Source: Antedon mediterranea (Eukaryota > Echinodermata > Crinoidea > Comatulida > Antedonidae). Taken from it: DNA of 64,000 nucleotides. The notes under the pieces were generated by a model that saw nothing but the letters and a program-made list of their open reading frames with translations, ran no database searches and was not told where the DNA came from. The position numbers and the translations under genes are program-made. The stretch covers positions 25,522,412-25,586,411 of the forward strand of contig NC_092675.1 of the NCBI RefSeq assembly GCF_964355755.1, in the 5' to 3' direction. Below, piece after piece: positions 1-11,189 of the stretch. The stretch's first letter is position 1. Each line of letters starts with the position of its first letter.

Positions 1-3000
1 TACATAAAGGGAGTTTCTACATTACATGTTCCATGTAAGACAACTATTCAGGCTCTAGCAGAAGCAAGTACAGGGGATATTAGAGGAGCTATAAACGCTT
101 TGCAGTTTGCATGCTTGAAAGGTTTGTAAAATATAATAACTCCTATTTTCATCATTTTGATAGTTAGTAAATGTTATTTTTATATTCTACACTGTTCTGT
201 TGTTTTTGTTCTACACAGATTCGAATACGTCAAAATCTTGGTTCGATCTTGAACGAAGGCCAAAAAATCAGACGAAAAGGAAAACCACGAAACAAGGAAA
301 ACAGGGAAGTAAATTAGGAAAGCGAAAATCAGAAGAAGAGATTGATGGGAAAAGTTTAGCAGCAATAGGAGGAAGAGATACATCTATGTTTCTTTTTAGA
401 GCACTTGGAAAAATTCTTTACTGTAAAAGTGAGTGTTAAAATAATTGGGAAATTTTAATTCATTAGCTTTTAACATGATAACAAACATGGACATTTATAC
501 CGAGTTGCCTACTTGTTGAGATATTTAAATATAGTTTCTTTTTCTTCTTGTGTTTAGGGGTAGAGCCAAACGCAGATGATGATAATCCATCTTTACCATC
601 TCACTTACAACATCATGATAGAGATAAACTAAAATTCAACCCGGAGGTAAAAGCACCATTGCTATTTTTCTATATTGAAAACAGAACATGTCCAAATTAT
701 TATACTGCAGTTGCTCTATATTTCTTGCTGCAATGATATTAGTTTTTGAGTGATTTACTGTAATAACAGTGTGTATGATTAGACAAAAAAAAATTGTAGT
801 GAATTAGAATAATTTTGACGCGAGTTGTACTGGCTGCCTGTCCAGCAAAGGATTGAATTTAAGATCTTGGTACAGGTACATAACTTCATCAATGGTTCAG
901 CACCCATCTATTTACAGGAACTAATTCAGAAGTATAACCAGATCCACACAAGATATTTCTCGTCTTGCTGTTCCTAAAACTAGTAGACTATTTGGTGATA
1001 GATCATTTTCTGTCATTGGACCGAAGTTATGGAATAATTTACCTATTAATGTGCATATAGCTCCAAGTGTACAATGTTTTAAAAAATTGTTAAAAAGTTA
1101 TATTTTCCTTAAGGAATAATTTAGATGTTCTTATAGATTTGTCTTTGTATACTGCTCTAATTAGTGTACAGCGCTTAGTCTTCTGCAAAGAAATGTATGC
1201 ATTCAACTTAATGCAAGATTTTGATTTTATCTTCTTTAGTTTTTTATTTCAATCAAGATCTAGTATTCTTTCTTTTGTTTTAACATGTTAATCTATAAGA
1301 TACCAATACTAATAACTAATATGAATATTTAATACCAATAATAATTATTTATCTTTTCTTTAGGATGTAATCAATCAAACTCAAATTAGTAGTGATATGT
1401 TTAATTTATACCTGCACCAGAATTACCTTGAATTTTACAATAGGATTGATGATGTAGTACGGGGGAGTGAATACCTCAGTGACGCTGACTTATTGTCTTG
1501 CAATTGGTCTGTAAGTAATGACATTTATTTTAAATGATTGTATTACAAATAACTTCACAATATCATACATAAATTATGGAAGAGACAGCAAAAACAAAGA
1601 ACTAAAGTTGGAGAATGTTATCCTGTTTAAATCTCTGTCTACACTATCAAACTTTATGTAACAAAAAAATGTGATGTGCCTATATATGGACATGATGATG
1701 TCATATCACTACCATATTTGGGCACATCACTTTTTTTGTCAGACTAATTTGATAGGGTAGACAGAGCTTAAATATAATACAATAAGCTAATATGTAATTT
1801 ATATTGTTTTTCTAGCATCGTAGTATTTTATCAGAGTATAGTAGTTGCATAGCAGCAAGAGGTGTAGTGCATTGCAATTCAACTAGGAGTCGACACAATA
1901 CATGTACTGGTAGTCTGGGATGGAAACCACTGCATAAACCACAATGGTGGCAGGTTGCGAAACAGGTAAACACATGTTGCATAGTGTATAGCAAAAGAAT
2001 ATCTTAAAGAGATCTATATTTATGAATGCTAATATGAATTTGAATGCAAATAATGTTTGTACCGGTCTAAAGCTCTGTCTACACTATCAAACTACTTTGA
2101 CAAAAAAAGGTGTGGTGTTCCCAAATATGGTAGTGATATGATGTCATATTATGGGCATGACACATTTTTTTGTCAAATAAAGTTTGACAGTGTAGACAAA
2201 GCTTTATGCCTGTTATTTTACAGAGTATTTTGTAGATGCGAGAAACCGTTGTACTTGTATCATCAGTATTTTAAATGACTAAATTGTTTATTTTTAGAAT
2301 CGTAATAATGCATATTCAGCCAAAGCCTTGTTCCATACCTATTGTTCAACACCTGTAGAATTACACACTCAATTTTTACCTTTTCTAAGTCGCATCAAGT
2401 TACCATTACATTCACCAGGTACGGTATGTCATTTATTGCTGATTATTTTGCACTCAAATATGTGTGATTTATATGTGAAATACTTCAATTATTTTTTAGT
2501 GATTAAATAAACTTCACTGTAATTTGCATTTAGGTCAAATGTCTCTTTTACAAGAATTAAACAGTTTTTCAACTTCAACAAGGTATGTAGGAAAAATCAT
2601 AGCAAATTATATTTAACTTGTACACTACCATATGTTGTGTTTGAAAAAAAAAAACAACACTCTTAATATACAATTGTTGTACACCTTTTTATGCAGTATT
2701 ATTATAATGTAAGGAATAATTGTATGTACAGTAGTAATATGACACTATGTTCAGCGCCAAAATTGATGCTTGTGCTACGATTAAAATTATTCAATTTTTT
2801 TGTAGTTAGTAAGTGTATCATTGTTTCATTTTATTTCCTTGTAATTTTTTTATTATCTGCTTTGATAGTAATTAAGGTCTTTTTACATTTTCTTTTGAGC
2901 ATGGCCTTACTGAAAAACAACTTTCAGTTGAGTTAAGTATCCGTGAATAAATAAAGCTTATTATTATTATTTCAGATCAAGATTTGAAAGATTAGATGAA

Positions 3001-3192
3001 AAGGATGTTGAAAACACAGAAGTTGAAGATTCCGCTTCTCAAATGTCAGCAGTTCAAGAAAGCAGTACGGAAAGTGTTATAAAATCATCCTTATATGATA
3101 ATGATATAGACATTGGAGATTTTGATGATGATAACTTAATAGATGATTTTTATGATGATAATGATTGGGGAAACAGTTTTTCAGACCCATGA
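1..3192 (+). CDS. RAD17: RAD17 checkpoint clamp loader, 3' part (8 exons, 5' end outside window)
   Basis: Exons read at 1-121, 219-428, 558-646, 1364-1510, 1816-1965, 2298-2418, 2534-2582 and 2976-3192. All junctions are GT/AG and phases agree, giving 367 residues and a TGA stop. The first exon holds the end of the AAA+ module with the sensor-2 type motif GDIRGAINALQF. Later exons carry the RAD17-specific blocks FLFRALGKILYCK, RLPSHL-like LPSHLQHHDRDKL, FNLYLHQNYLEFY, and LGWKPLHKPQWW. The tail is strongly acidic (many D/N), as in the family. RAD17 with RFC2-5 loads the 9-1-1 clamp at damaged DNA in the nucleus and is an ATR pathway factor. The vertebrate protein is about 680 residues, so roughly the N-terminal half, including Walker motifs, lies upstream of base 1. 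Introns contain a LINE fragment and two MITEs. No frameshift or premature stop is seen. Confidence 0.95.
825..1124 (+). mobile_element. 3' end of a CR1/Jockey-type LINE reverse transcriptase ORF, in RAD17 intron 3
   Basis: The translation gives LYWLPVQQRIEFKILVQV, then a NGSAPIYLQELI block and, after frame slips, FGDRSFSVIGPKLWNNLP. This is the conserved C-terminal tail of many non-LTR retrotransposon polyproteins (CR1/Jockey supergroup). It is 5'-truncated, carries frameshifts and has no reverse transcriptase core, so it is a dead fragment. Confidence 0.75.
1628..1772. mobile_element. MITE copy 1 (TIR CTCTGTCTACACTATCAAAC), RAD17 intron 4
   Basis: The ends are inverted copies of CTCTGTCTACACTATCAAAC, flanked by A/T-rich TTAA-like bases. 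The centre shares CATGATGATGTCATATCACT and TTGGGCACATCAC with the other copies. It has no coding capacity, so it is a non-autonomous DNA transposon. Confidence 0.75.
2068..2206. mobile_element. MITE copy 2 of the same family, RAD17 intron 5
   Basis: It has the same terminal inverted repeat (AAGCTCTGTCTACACTATC at the left, complementary GTGTAGACAAAGCTT at the right). Subterminal TTTGACAAAAAAA and TTTTTTTGTCAAA are also inverted. It is about 139 bp long and could fold into one long hairpin. Confidence 0.75.
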
Positions 3193-3251
3193 TTGCAATT
3201 TTCAGAGAAGTTAGAATTATTTTTGTTTTTGTAAAGGCATGTGATGCGTGA

Positions 3252-3257
3252 AATAAA
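3252..3257 (+). promoter_or_regulatory. Poly(A) signal of RAD17
   Basis: A canonical AATAAA lies 60 bases past the RAD17 stop codon, giving a short 3' untranslated region. Beyond it, up to the CZIB 3' end near 3799, about 500 bases contain no gene; a short direct duplication of GTGTGCCAAAATGTTAT is seen at 3458-3490. Confidence 0.7.
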
Positions 3258-3885
3258 AAAGAACACCTTGGTTTAACTTAACTTTGTTTTTATTTACTAC
3301 CTATGTACAGATTCAATGAAAGTTGCTTATATTTAAGTCAAAATAAAGAGAGATGTGTAGCTATACTTAAGCTTTAACATGGTTTCTAGGTTTTGTTTCT
3401 ATGGTTCCTTCATCAGCAACATTTTCATTCTTGTTCAGGTTAGGTATGACACACCATGTGTGCCAAAATGTTATGTGTGCCAAAATGTTATAGCCTAATT
3501 GTTGTCTAAAACTATGGACCTATAAAGTAATAGGTCCATGCTAAAACCTAGTCACAGTTTATTTGCCATATTCTTATGTATTTTCTTTTTTCTTGCCAAC
3601 AAGTGGTACAATTTAAAGCTAAGCCATATATAATACAATATAAGTTTTGGTCATTGAAATTTTTCACTTGCTAAGCATTTTTGCTATGTAACATGATTTG
3701 TCACTTGGCTGCACAGTGCAGATGTCTGCCTCAGAATTCAGTGGAAGAATTGAGGGAGTGCTCTGAATAGATAAATGAAACCAGACAAAATATCTTCATT
3801 TATTTTTTATTTGTATCCTGTCCACTCCACATATAAATACTGTTAAAAAGCTGCTGTTTTGAGTTTTTTTTGTTAATCAGCAAAT

Positions 3886-6800
3886 CTATAACTTGACAAA
3901 GTTCCACTCAACTTCATAAACTCCTACAGATTCTTGTTTATTTTCATCATAATCCACCCATTCCTGAAAGAGGAAATTAATTTTCTACTACTGTATTCAT
4001 ATTTTGCATTATGATAGAATGTTTTGGTTATTTTGCCAAATTCAATTTTTCACAACTACAGTAACTTGACTTAAGCAAAAACAAATGCCAGCTAAGTCCT
4101 AAAAATGTAACCAATATGCTTACCTTTTCTGTCAAGTCTACTTGAAATGTTGAAGGTGAATCAACACCAGAACAGACGAATCCAACCTACAATAAACAAC
4201 AAGTCTATATTAACTAATTATTATACTGTATTATCACATAAATTGTCAAAAAGGTTACAGAAGTATAGGGAGACTACTGCAAAAAGATATTTTTTTACTG
4301 CACTGGCCTGTAAGTCAACTCAATTTCCGCAACAAAAGAGTATATTATTAGCATTGAAAATAATCATGATTTTGACTTGATGAAACATGTCATTATAGTA
4401 GAGCAGTTAATGACATGAGCTGTGCATTTTATTACCAAAGCATGAAACTTGGCACAAAGTTTCTTTGATGTATATAGATTCAAAATATTGGGGGGTGCCG
4501 AGTGTCCAACGTCCGGTATGGCGGCCATCTTGATTTCAAAATGGCCACCATAAAAACAAAAAATGTTCATATCTTGGCAACTATACACATTAGAGACTTA
4601 ATTCTGGTCTCAAATTGTTCACAAACTATATATTTCTATTTGCTCTAATGAAAAGTTTCGTCCAAAAATGACCGGAAATGACGTTTCTTACAGTTTGACC
4701 TTTGACCTCGTATTTGTATATCTCTGTAACTACTGGTCATTTTCAATCGATTTTGGTGTCATTTTGTTCAGAATAAATACATTTATATTTGTAGTAATGA
4801 AACATTTTCACATAAAATACCGAAAATACAATTTATGACCTTTGACATTAATTTATTGATTTTTAATTATGTGAATATACTGTAGGTGGTTTTTGTTGGT
4901 CTGAAGTGCACCTAATTTTGAACTTTAACCTGATAGGCGTAATTATATTAAATGATTAATGGACTTAAATTGTATATAGTACATAAAATTGGTAAACATT
5001 GTGCTTGGTGGTACCATTAGTTCAATGATGTTGGCACCTTCTGATTCGCTAAAAGTTTTAATAGTTTGACAGAGGAAATAACATACATGTTATTGAATAC
5101 CGTAAAACCTCGAAAAGGTGATAGTATGAGCTTCTTTTCGAGACAGACTGTATTTGATTGTCAAATGAATAGTATGATGATCGTGTTTATATCAATATAT
5201 TATTAATGACCTTACAAAGAACCCTTTCTATTTCAACAATTAAGCCACAGTTATTCTACAATTTATTGTTTTCCAAGTGGTAGGCCTATTTTGATTGCAT
5301 CTTATTTTTGTATGCTTCCTCGGTTAATATGGTCCTAACCCTCCTTCTTTGTCTGTAGATGGTCTTATACCCCATTCTTTGTCTGTGGATGGTCTTATAC
5401 CCGCTTCTGTGTCTGTTGATGGTATTATTACACCCCTTTCTTTATGTGTGGATGGTCTTACACCCATTTCTTTGTCTGTAAATGGTCTTACACCCCTTCT
5501 TTGTCTGTGGATGGTCCTACACTCCCTTCTTTGTCTGTGGATGGTCCACACCCTCTTCTTTGTATGTGGATGGTCTTACAACCCCTTCTTTGGCTGTGGA
5601 TGGTCTTACACCCCCTTCTTTGTCTGGACCCACTACTTTGATTGATTAAATTAGACATTGTTTCTTGGTCTTATACCCCCTTCTGTGTCTGTTGATGGTA
5701 TTACACCCCTTTCTTTGTCTGTTGATGGTATTAAACCCCTTTCTTTGTCTGTGGACGGTCTTATACCCCTTTCTTTGTCTGTTGATGGTATTACACCCCT
5801 TTCTTTGTCTGTTGATGGTATTACACCCCTTTCTTTGTGTGTGGATGGTCTTACACCCCTGTCTTTGTCTGTAGATGGTCTTATAATCCCTTCTTTGTAT
5901 GTGGATGGTCTTGGACTCCTTTAATTTGTCTGTGGATGGTCTTACACCCCCTTCTTTGTCTGTGGATGGTCTTATATCCCCTTCTTTGTCTGTGGATGGT
6001 CTTCTCCCCTTCTTTGTCTGTGGATGGTCCTACACTCCCTTCTTTGTCTGTGGATGGTCCTACACCCCTTATTTGTCTGTGGTTGGTCTTATACCCTCTT
6101 CTTTGTCTGTAAGTGGTCCTATACCCCTTTCTTTGTCAGTGGATGGTCTTGCACCCCATTCTTTGTCTGTGGACGGTCCTACGCCCCCTTCTTTGTCTGT
6201 GGATGGTCCTATACCCCTTTTTTGTCAACGGATGGTCTTATACCCCCTTCTTTGTATGTGGACGGTCCTACATCCCCTTCTTTGTCTGTAGATGGCCTTA
6301 CACCCCTTTCTTTGTCTGTGGATGGTCTTATACCTCCTTCTTTGTGTGTGGATGGTCTTACACCCCCTTCTTTGTCTGTGGATGGTCTTACACCCCCTTT
6401 TTTGTCTGTGGGTGGTCTATACCCTCTTCTTTGTGTGTGGATGATCTTACAACCCCTTCTTTGGCTGTGGATGGTCTTACACCCCCTTCTTTGTCTGGAC
6501 CCACTACTTTGATTGATTAAATTAGACATTGCTTCTTGTATGATTAGGAAACCAAGACTTTTAAAGTGAAAGCCCACAGGTGGATGCCTAAACAGGTCTT
6601 GTACAGAACAGTATATTGTAGGTCCATGTCACTAATTTGAGGATTACTTGAATAATTATATTGAGATGTCTTTTACGAATTTATTTAGTTCGGATTTTGC
6701 TAAAAAATCAATGACTAGAGAAAATCGAGAAAAAGGATTCAGATGAAAGGTTTACAGCAAAGGTCCATTACCATAAAAATGGAGTAGGCCTACATTTTTT

Positions 6801-8489
6801 TAGATGCAACGAAAAAACGATTGACACATCACAGTTTAGCAAACATGTCGGCATAGATGAGCTCAGTGATCTGTCATATTTTATGCCTATCCTATCACAT
6901 CAAAAGTTAAAAATTCAGAATAATAATTCCGTGTCATTTATTTCGGTAAAAAAATTAGGTGCATTTATACCAATTAAACTACATACAGTATGTTAAAATA
7001 ATTATATATGTCAAAGGTTATAAATTGTATTTCCAGTAATTTTATGTGAAAATGTTTCATTACTACAAATATAAATGTCTCTATTCTAAACAAAATGACA
7101 CCAAAATCGATTGAAAATGATCAGTAGTTACTGAGATATACATATAAGAGGTCAAAGGTCAAACTGGAAGAAACATCATTTCTGGTCATTTTTGGACGAA
7201 ACTTTTCATTAGAGCAAATAGAAATATGTGGTTTGTGAACAATTTAACACCAGAATCAAGTCTCTACTGTTTATAGTTGCCAAGATATGAACATTTTTTG
7301 TTTTTATGGTGGCCATTTTGAAATCAAGATGGCCGCCATACCGGACGTTGGACACTTGGCACCCCCGATATTTTGAATCTATATACATCAAAGAAACTTT
7401 GTGGAAAGTTTCATGCTTTGGTAATAAAGTGCACAACTTGGCTATTTTTATGGCGTTAACTGCTCTACTATTAGTATTACCCGAGGTGAGAAGTCCACTG
7501 GCTCAAGTCCTCTGCACTCAAATCCTACAATTGTTTTCATCTGGTTACTGTTGTCAATGTCATAGGATTTTATTGTGTCTTTTAAAATATCTGCAAAAAT
7601 TGAAATTATCCTAAAATGTACAAATGTTATGTTTCATTACTGTTTTCTAAGTTCTTTTATATTAATTAGCAACATTCAACTATGTCACCAAGTATTTTTT
7701 TACCTATAGAATTTTCTCTGCTACATAATTTGCATTTTGAAACCATACTGGCTGAACCTCGCCCTCCTTTCAATGGATGACTTTCCTGTAAAAAAGGAAA
7801 GAAATATTTATTATTATCCATTGTTCTTTTTAATTAGCATAGAAACATTTTATTAATAATTATTATAATTACCAGAAGTGATATGTACACAAATGACTTG
7901 CTTTCTTCTTGACAATTCTGACATTTTAACTGAAATATATTAAAAAAATCAAGACATTGTATTAAAGGAAGTACTGTATGTAGGCATTGATTGGAGGTAC
8001 AGTAGGTAAAAATAAATGTTTTACTTTTTATACCACCAGGTCCATACCAAATGTATTTTTTTATACAGACCGATTCTTTTACTATTTAATATTTTAAAAA
8101 TTAACCAATAACTTTATATGTATGAAATAAGATTATTAAATTAGAGTTTTAACTGCATTTTCATCAATAAACCTACTTTTGAAACGATATTGTCGACCTA
8201 GCCTAGACCTCAGTCCTCAGGCGTAAAGGACAGATAGCCGGGGGACGGTCGCTACATTCATAAGAAAGAAAGGTCTAGGGAGGACTAGCTCCGACTAGCC
8301 TAGCTAGCTCACCTTTAGATACCATCGAAAATCATCACCTTCAGGTCGAAGATTTGTAACATTTTCTAGGTTAGCTTGAATTTGTAGACCTATACGCTAG
8401 AATAATAATGATTTTATGACAAAAAGACATTAAAATACTAATAATAATTATCGATAAATGGACGTCGACAATGTATTACTTACCACCAT
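3886..8489 (-). CDS. CZIB: CXXC motif-containing zinc-binding protein CZIB (C1orf123/UPF0587 family), complete
   Basis: Exons in transcription order are 8489-8484, 8396-8313, 7929-7873, 7785-7704, 7590-7481, 4186-4124 and 3963-3886. All use GT/AG and phases agree. The product is 159 residues, against 160 in human. The first coding exon supplies only Met-Val. Family blocks are clear: NLRPEGDDFRWYLK, LKGGRGSASMVSKCKLC, VGFECRGLEPVDF and ESVGVYEVEWNFV. Two CXXC pairs (C33/C36 as CQNC and C67/C70 as CKLC) form the single zinc site known for this family. Its cellular role is poorly understood. The intron between exons 5 and 6 is 3.3 kb because it holds a foldback element; the splice donor of exon 5 sits 10 bases from the element end. 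A reverse-strand AATAAA lies at 3799-3804. The gene is convergent with RAD17. Confidence 0.95.
4396..7470. mobile_element. Foldback-type element with about 530-bp inverted arms and a minisatellite core
   Basis: The arms 4396-4925 and 6960-7470 are inverted copies, by eye around 85-90% identical. They begin with TAGTAGAGCAGTTAA and share internal runs such as CCGGACGTTGGACAC (inverted at the other end). TTA lies outside both ends (4393-4395 and 7471-7473), consistent with a 3-bp target duplication. The core includes a 30-bp tandem array. No transposase is encoded. The architecture resembles foldback elements such as those described in Drosophila and sea urchin, but the family is not identified. 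Confidence 0.8.
5333..6500. repeat. 30-bp minisatellite, about 38 copies in two blocks
   Basis: The unit reads roughly CTTTGTCTGTGGATGGTCTT plus ACACCCCCTT, with 29-31 bp variants. The two blocks (to about 5620 and 5680-6500) end with the same non-repeat island containing GGACCCACTACTTTGATTG, at about 5627-5665 and 6507-6540. Because the unit is near a multiple of three and stop-poor, several frames stay open and translate to SVDGLTPLSL-like repeats; these are not judged to be genes. Confidence 0.9.
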
Positions 8490-9640
8490 GTTTTTTGTTT
8501 TTAATATATCTGCTAGAGGGCGGCAAACAGACACAGTACTCGCCGCATGCAATTTTATTTTCAGTACGGCATGCCGCGGCAGTTCCATCAGTTCGTTTCG
8601 GACTAATATATTAATAAATCGACTCATCGGTAAGCCACTTTCATCGATGCAAAATAAATAAATCTGTAATATAATATTAATAGTAGTACTGAGCCTCATA
8701 GTTCCTACGTGTGCTTCAAAATGAGTACATTTCCATGTACAGTACTACTTTTTATTTTAATAAAATGATGTAGTAGGTTAGAAATTAGGTGTACAGTACA
8801 GTAACACCATAGTCATTGACTATGGTAACAGATGTTTTTATAAGACAAATACAATTTGCGTTAGGAAAAATTTGAAAAAAAAAATGTCTAACAGTACATA
8901 CAGTATGTAATGTATAGAAATACATGCTTTCTTATAAAGCGTTTAATATTGTGCATTTAAATTAATAATTATTGATATCTTGGCCGGTGGAAATTTTTAA
9001 TTAAAATGAACAACCTTTTTTTAAATATTAATTTCAGAAACCATTGGTATTGTTGACATTTTGAAAATCATCAAGAATATGGAATACAGAAACCTGATCT
9101 TCATGTCGATAAGATGATAGTATCAAATTATAAGCTTCCTGGAAAATCTGTTATTATTAAATGTATTTGTAGTCGTTGAATGTTTTTTTTTAATATTTTT
9201 CATATACACGTACATAATCAATTAATCAGATAATTGCCCGTGTAATAATTATGTTTTAAATTATTTTGAATTAAAATGCAATTCTACAAGTAGTAAGAAC
9301 AAATCAGTATATTTGAAGATAACGTTATATAAATAAAAATAACAAAAACAATTTTACGATGTAAACTTTTCATGCACTGTCATGAATGTATACATATAGT
9401 TCTATCTGCTTTGACCTGATCAAAGTGTTTTAAACGCAAGGCATTGGAATGTTGATCGTTGTGTCTGAACCCCTTGGCTTTTAACGCCACGGATTACCTT
9501 AACGCCGTGAGTCTGAACATACCCTTATAATTGAGAAATCAACCTTTGTATCACAATTCAATTGGGTTCACAAATTTTCCCCAGAAGACTCAGTGAAGAG
9601 ATTGTCCAGATGTTTTAATGTCTATTTAGTCCATAATTTT
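8490..9640. other. CZIB 5' flank; no gene seen
   Basis: The first 150 bases are relatively GC-rich and include GCATGC/GCCGCGGC palindromes, plausible for the CZIB promoter or 5' untranslated exon. The rest is AT-rich with no ORF or repeat that could be assigned. Confidence 0.4.
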
Positions 9641-9649
9641 AATCCCAAA

Positions 9650-9965
9650 AGAAAATAGTTGATTTGACCTCTAACCGTTCACATCGTACTGTAAAACTAT
9701 TAGATATTGACAGTTTTAAGCAGAGATTCGACAGGGCCAATTCATCATTGTAACCAACGCCCCCCCCCCCCAGATAATCACAATCACTTCTATCCAAACG
9801 TACCTGGACAGACCAATCATTAACCTGAGATGATGTAATAACATAATTATGCTAATGAAGCCGATATACACCTCACAGACACTTCTTCGAAGACACACCT
9901 TACCGACACTTCCTCAGAAGCATTTCTATAGCCACACGTACCTCACTTACAGCATCACTCTTTCC
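9650..9965 (+). mobile_element. LTR-retroelement remnant: polyprotein C-terminus plus start of 3' LTR (copy 1)
   Basis: A short open frame ends SFKQRFDRANSSL-stop at about 9752 and is directly followed by TGTAACC and a segment that recurs at 10109. This looks like the end of a retroelement polyprotein abutting a TG-starting 3' LTR. A run of C (about 9761-9772) interrupts it. Family (Gypsy, BEL or other) cannot be decided from this. Confidence 0.5.
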
Positions 9966-10039
9966 AACAATAATCCTTGAATTTTTATACCAAATTAATA
10001 TTTTTGATTTCAAATTTTTTAAGATTAGATTAGCCTCAG

Positions 10040-10425
10040 AAAGGCCCAGTGAAAGAGATTGTCCATTGACAGTTTTAGCAGAGATTCGACAGGGCCAATT
10101 CATCATTGTAAGACCCACCCCCAGATAAGATTAACCTCAGAGATGATGTAATGACATATTATGCTAATGAACAGAAGCCGATATACACGTCACAGACACT
10201 TCTTCGAAGGCAAACCTTACCGACACTTCCTCAGAAGCATATCTACAGCCACACCTCACTTACAGCATCACTCTTATACTTTGTTCCTGTTTCTGTATAA
10301 TTATATTGTATCGTATTGAGTATTAGGCCTATAACGTATTATTAAATAAACAACTGTGATATTCAATCAACCAAGCGAGTACAGTCTTTAAAACAGTAAA
10401 ACCTCCACACATTATAACACTACGT
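10040..10425 (+). mobile_element. LTR-retroelement remnant (copy 2, fuller LTR)
   Basis: This repeats copy 1: AAAGAGATTGTCCATTGACA, then the polyprotein tail, then TGTAAGACCCACCCCCAGAT. It continues past the point where copy 1 stops, through an AATAAA at about 10344 and into AACAGTAAAACCTCCACAC. Shared internal blocks include CAGACACTTCTTCGAAG and ACTTACAGCATCACTCTT. The right boundary is approximate. Confidence 0.5.
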
Positions 10426-10714
10426 ACATTTTTTTGGTATCTTTATGTATGCCTAACTATATCCAGTGAATGCAAAAATAGATGTTAACATTAAATATTC
10501 TCATCCCTAAGGTGGTATTTTAACGCATTTCTAATTATACCAATCAGTTCCACAGTTTTGGAGAATTTTGGAGTAGGGAACACAATATCTGTAAGTGCAG
10601 TTTTCCTTGCTCATCATTTTTGGTATCAATGAAGCAATGTCTCTTTATTTTGATGTAAGTTGATTGTAATTAGATAATTAAAGATTTCTCATAAGGACAT
10701 AAGGTTATGTTTTT

Positions 10715-11000
10715 TTAAAGATGTATTGTCCCCCCAAAAACATAAAAAATGAAGATTAATTACATCAGACTTTGATAGGTTATTTGTAGTTTTAATCAAG
10801 TTAATAAATTGCGTAGAAAAAAAACTAAAATGACAAAATAAATGGTTATATTCAACCAACAATCCATTGGCTGGCAGCCAATTTGACTTGTTTGCTTTAA
10901 ATTACAGTTTTTTCAGGTAAATAATTTTTTTTTATCCAAGTTTTGGTCAAAGTGGATAACTATTATATGATATTAAAATAAAATAATACTAATTTAATTT
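10715..11000. mobile_element. MITE family TTAAAGATRTATTGTCCC, copy i (right end unclear)
   Basis: It starts TTAAAGATGTATTGTCCCCC. Internally it shares TGGTCAAAGTGGATAACTAT-like sequence with copy ii at 16878. No complementary right terminus was found, so it is probably truncated by the flanking LINE region. Confidence 0.45.
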
Positions 11001-11189
11001 AGCTTTTTTAAATCTATTAAATAATCAGTCTATAAACACTTCAATGGTATTGACTAAATCCTTTCGTTTTTGAACATAAACAAAACGCATTTCCTACGAC
11101 TTACAATAAAAAAATCAAATTAATATAATTCAAACATAATGTTACAATAAAACATATGAATTTTGGTGAAATATAAAAGATAACATGAA

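Noticed and set aside
5349-6577. Several overlapping open frames in the minisatellite (up to 162 codons) encoding repeated SVDGLTPLSL- or FVCGWSYTPF-like peptides
   Set aside because: All arise from a stop-poor 30-bp unit; frames shift with unit length variants, have no unique domain, and lie inside a CZIB intron and a transposable element.
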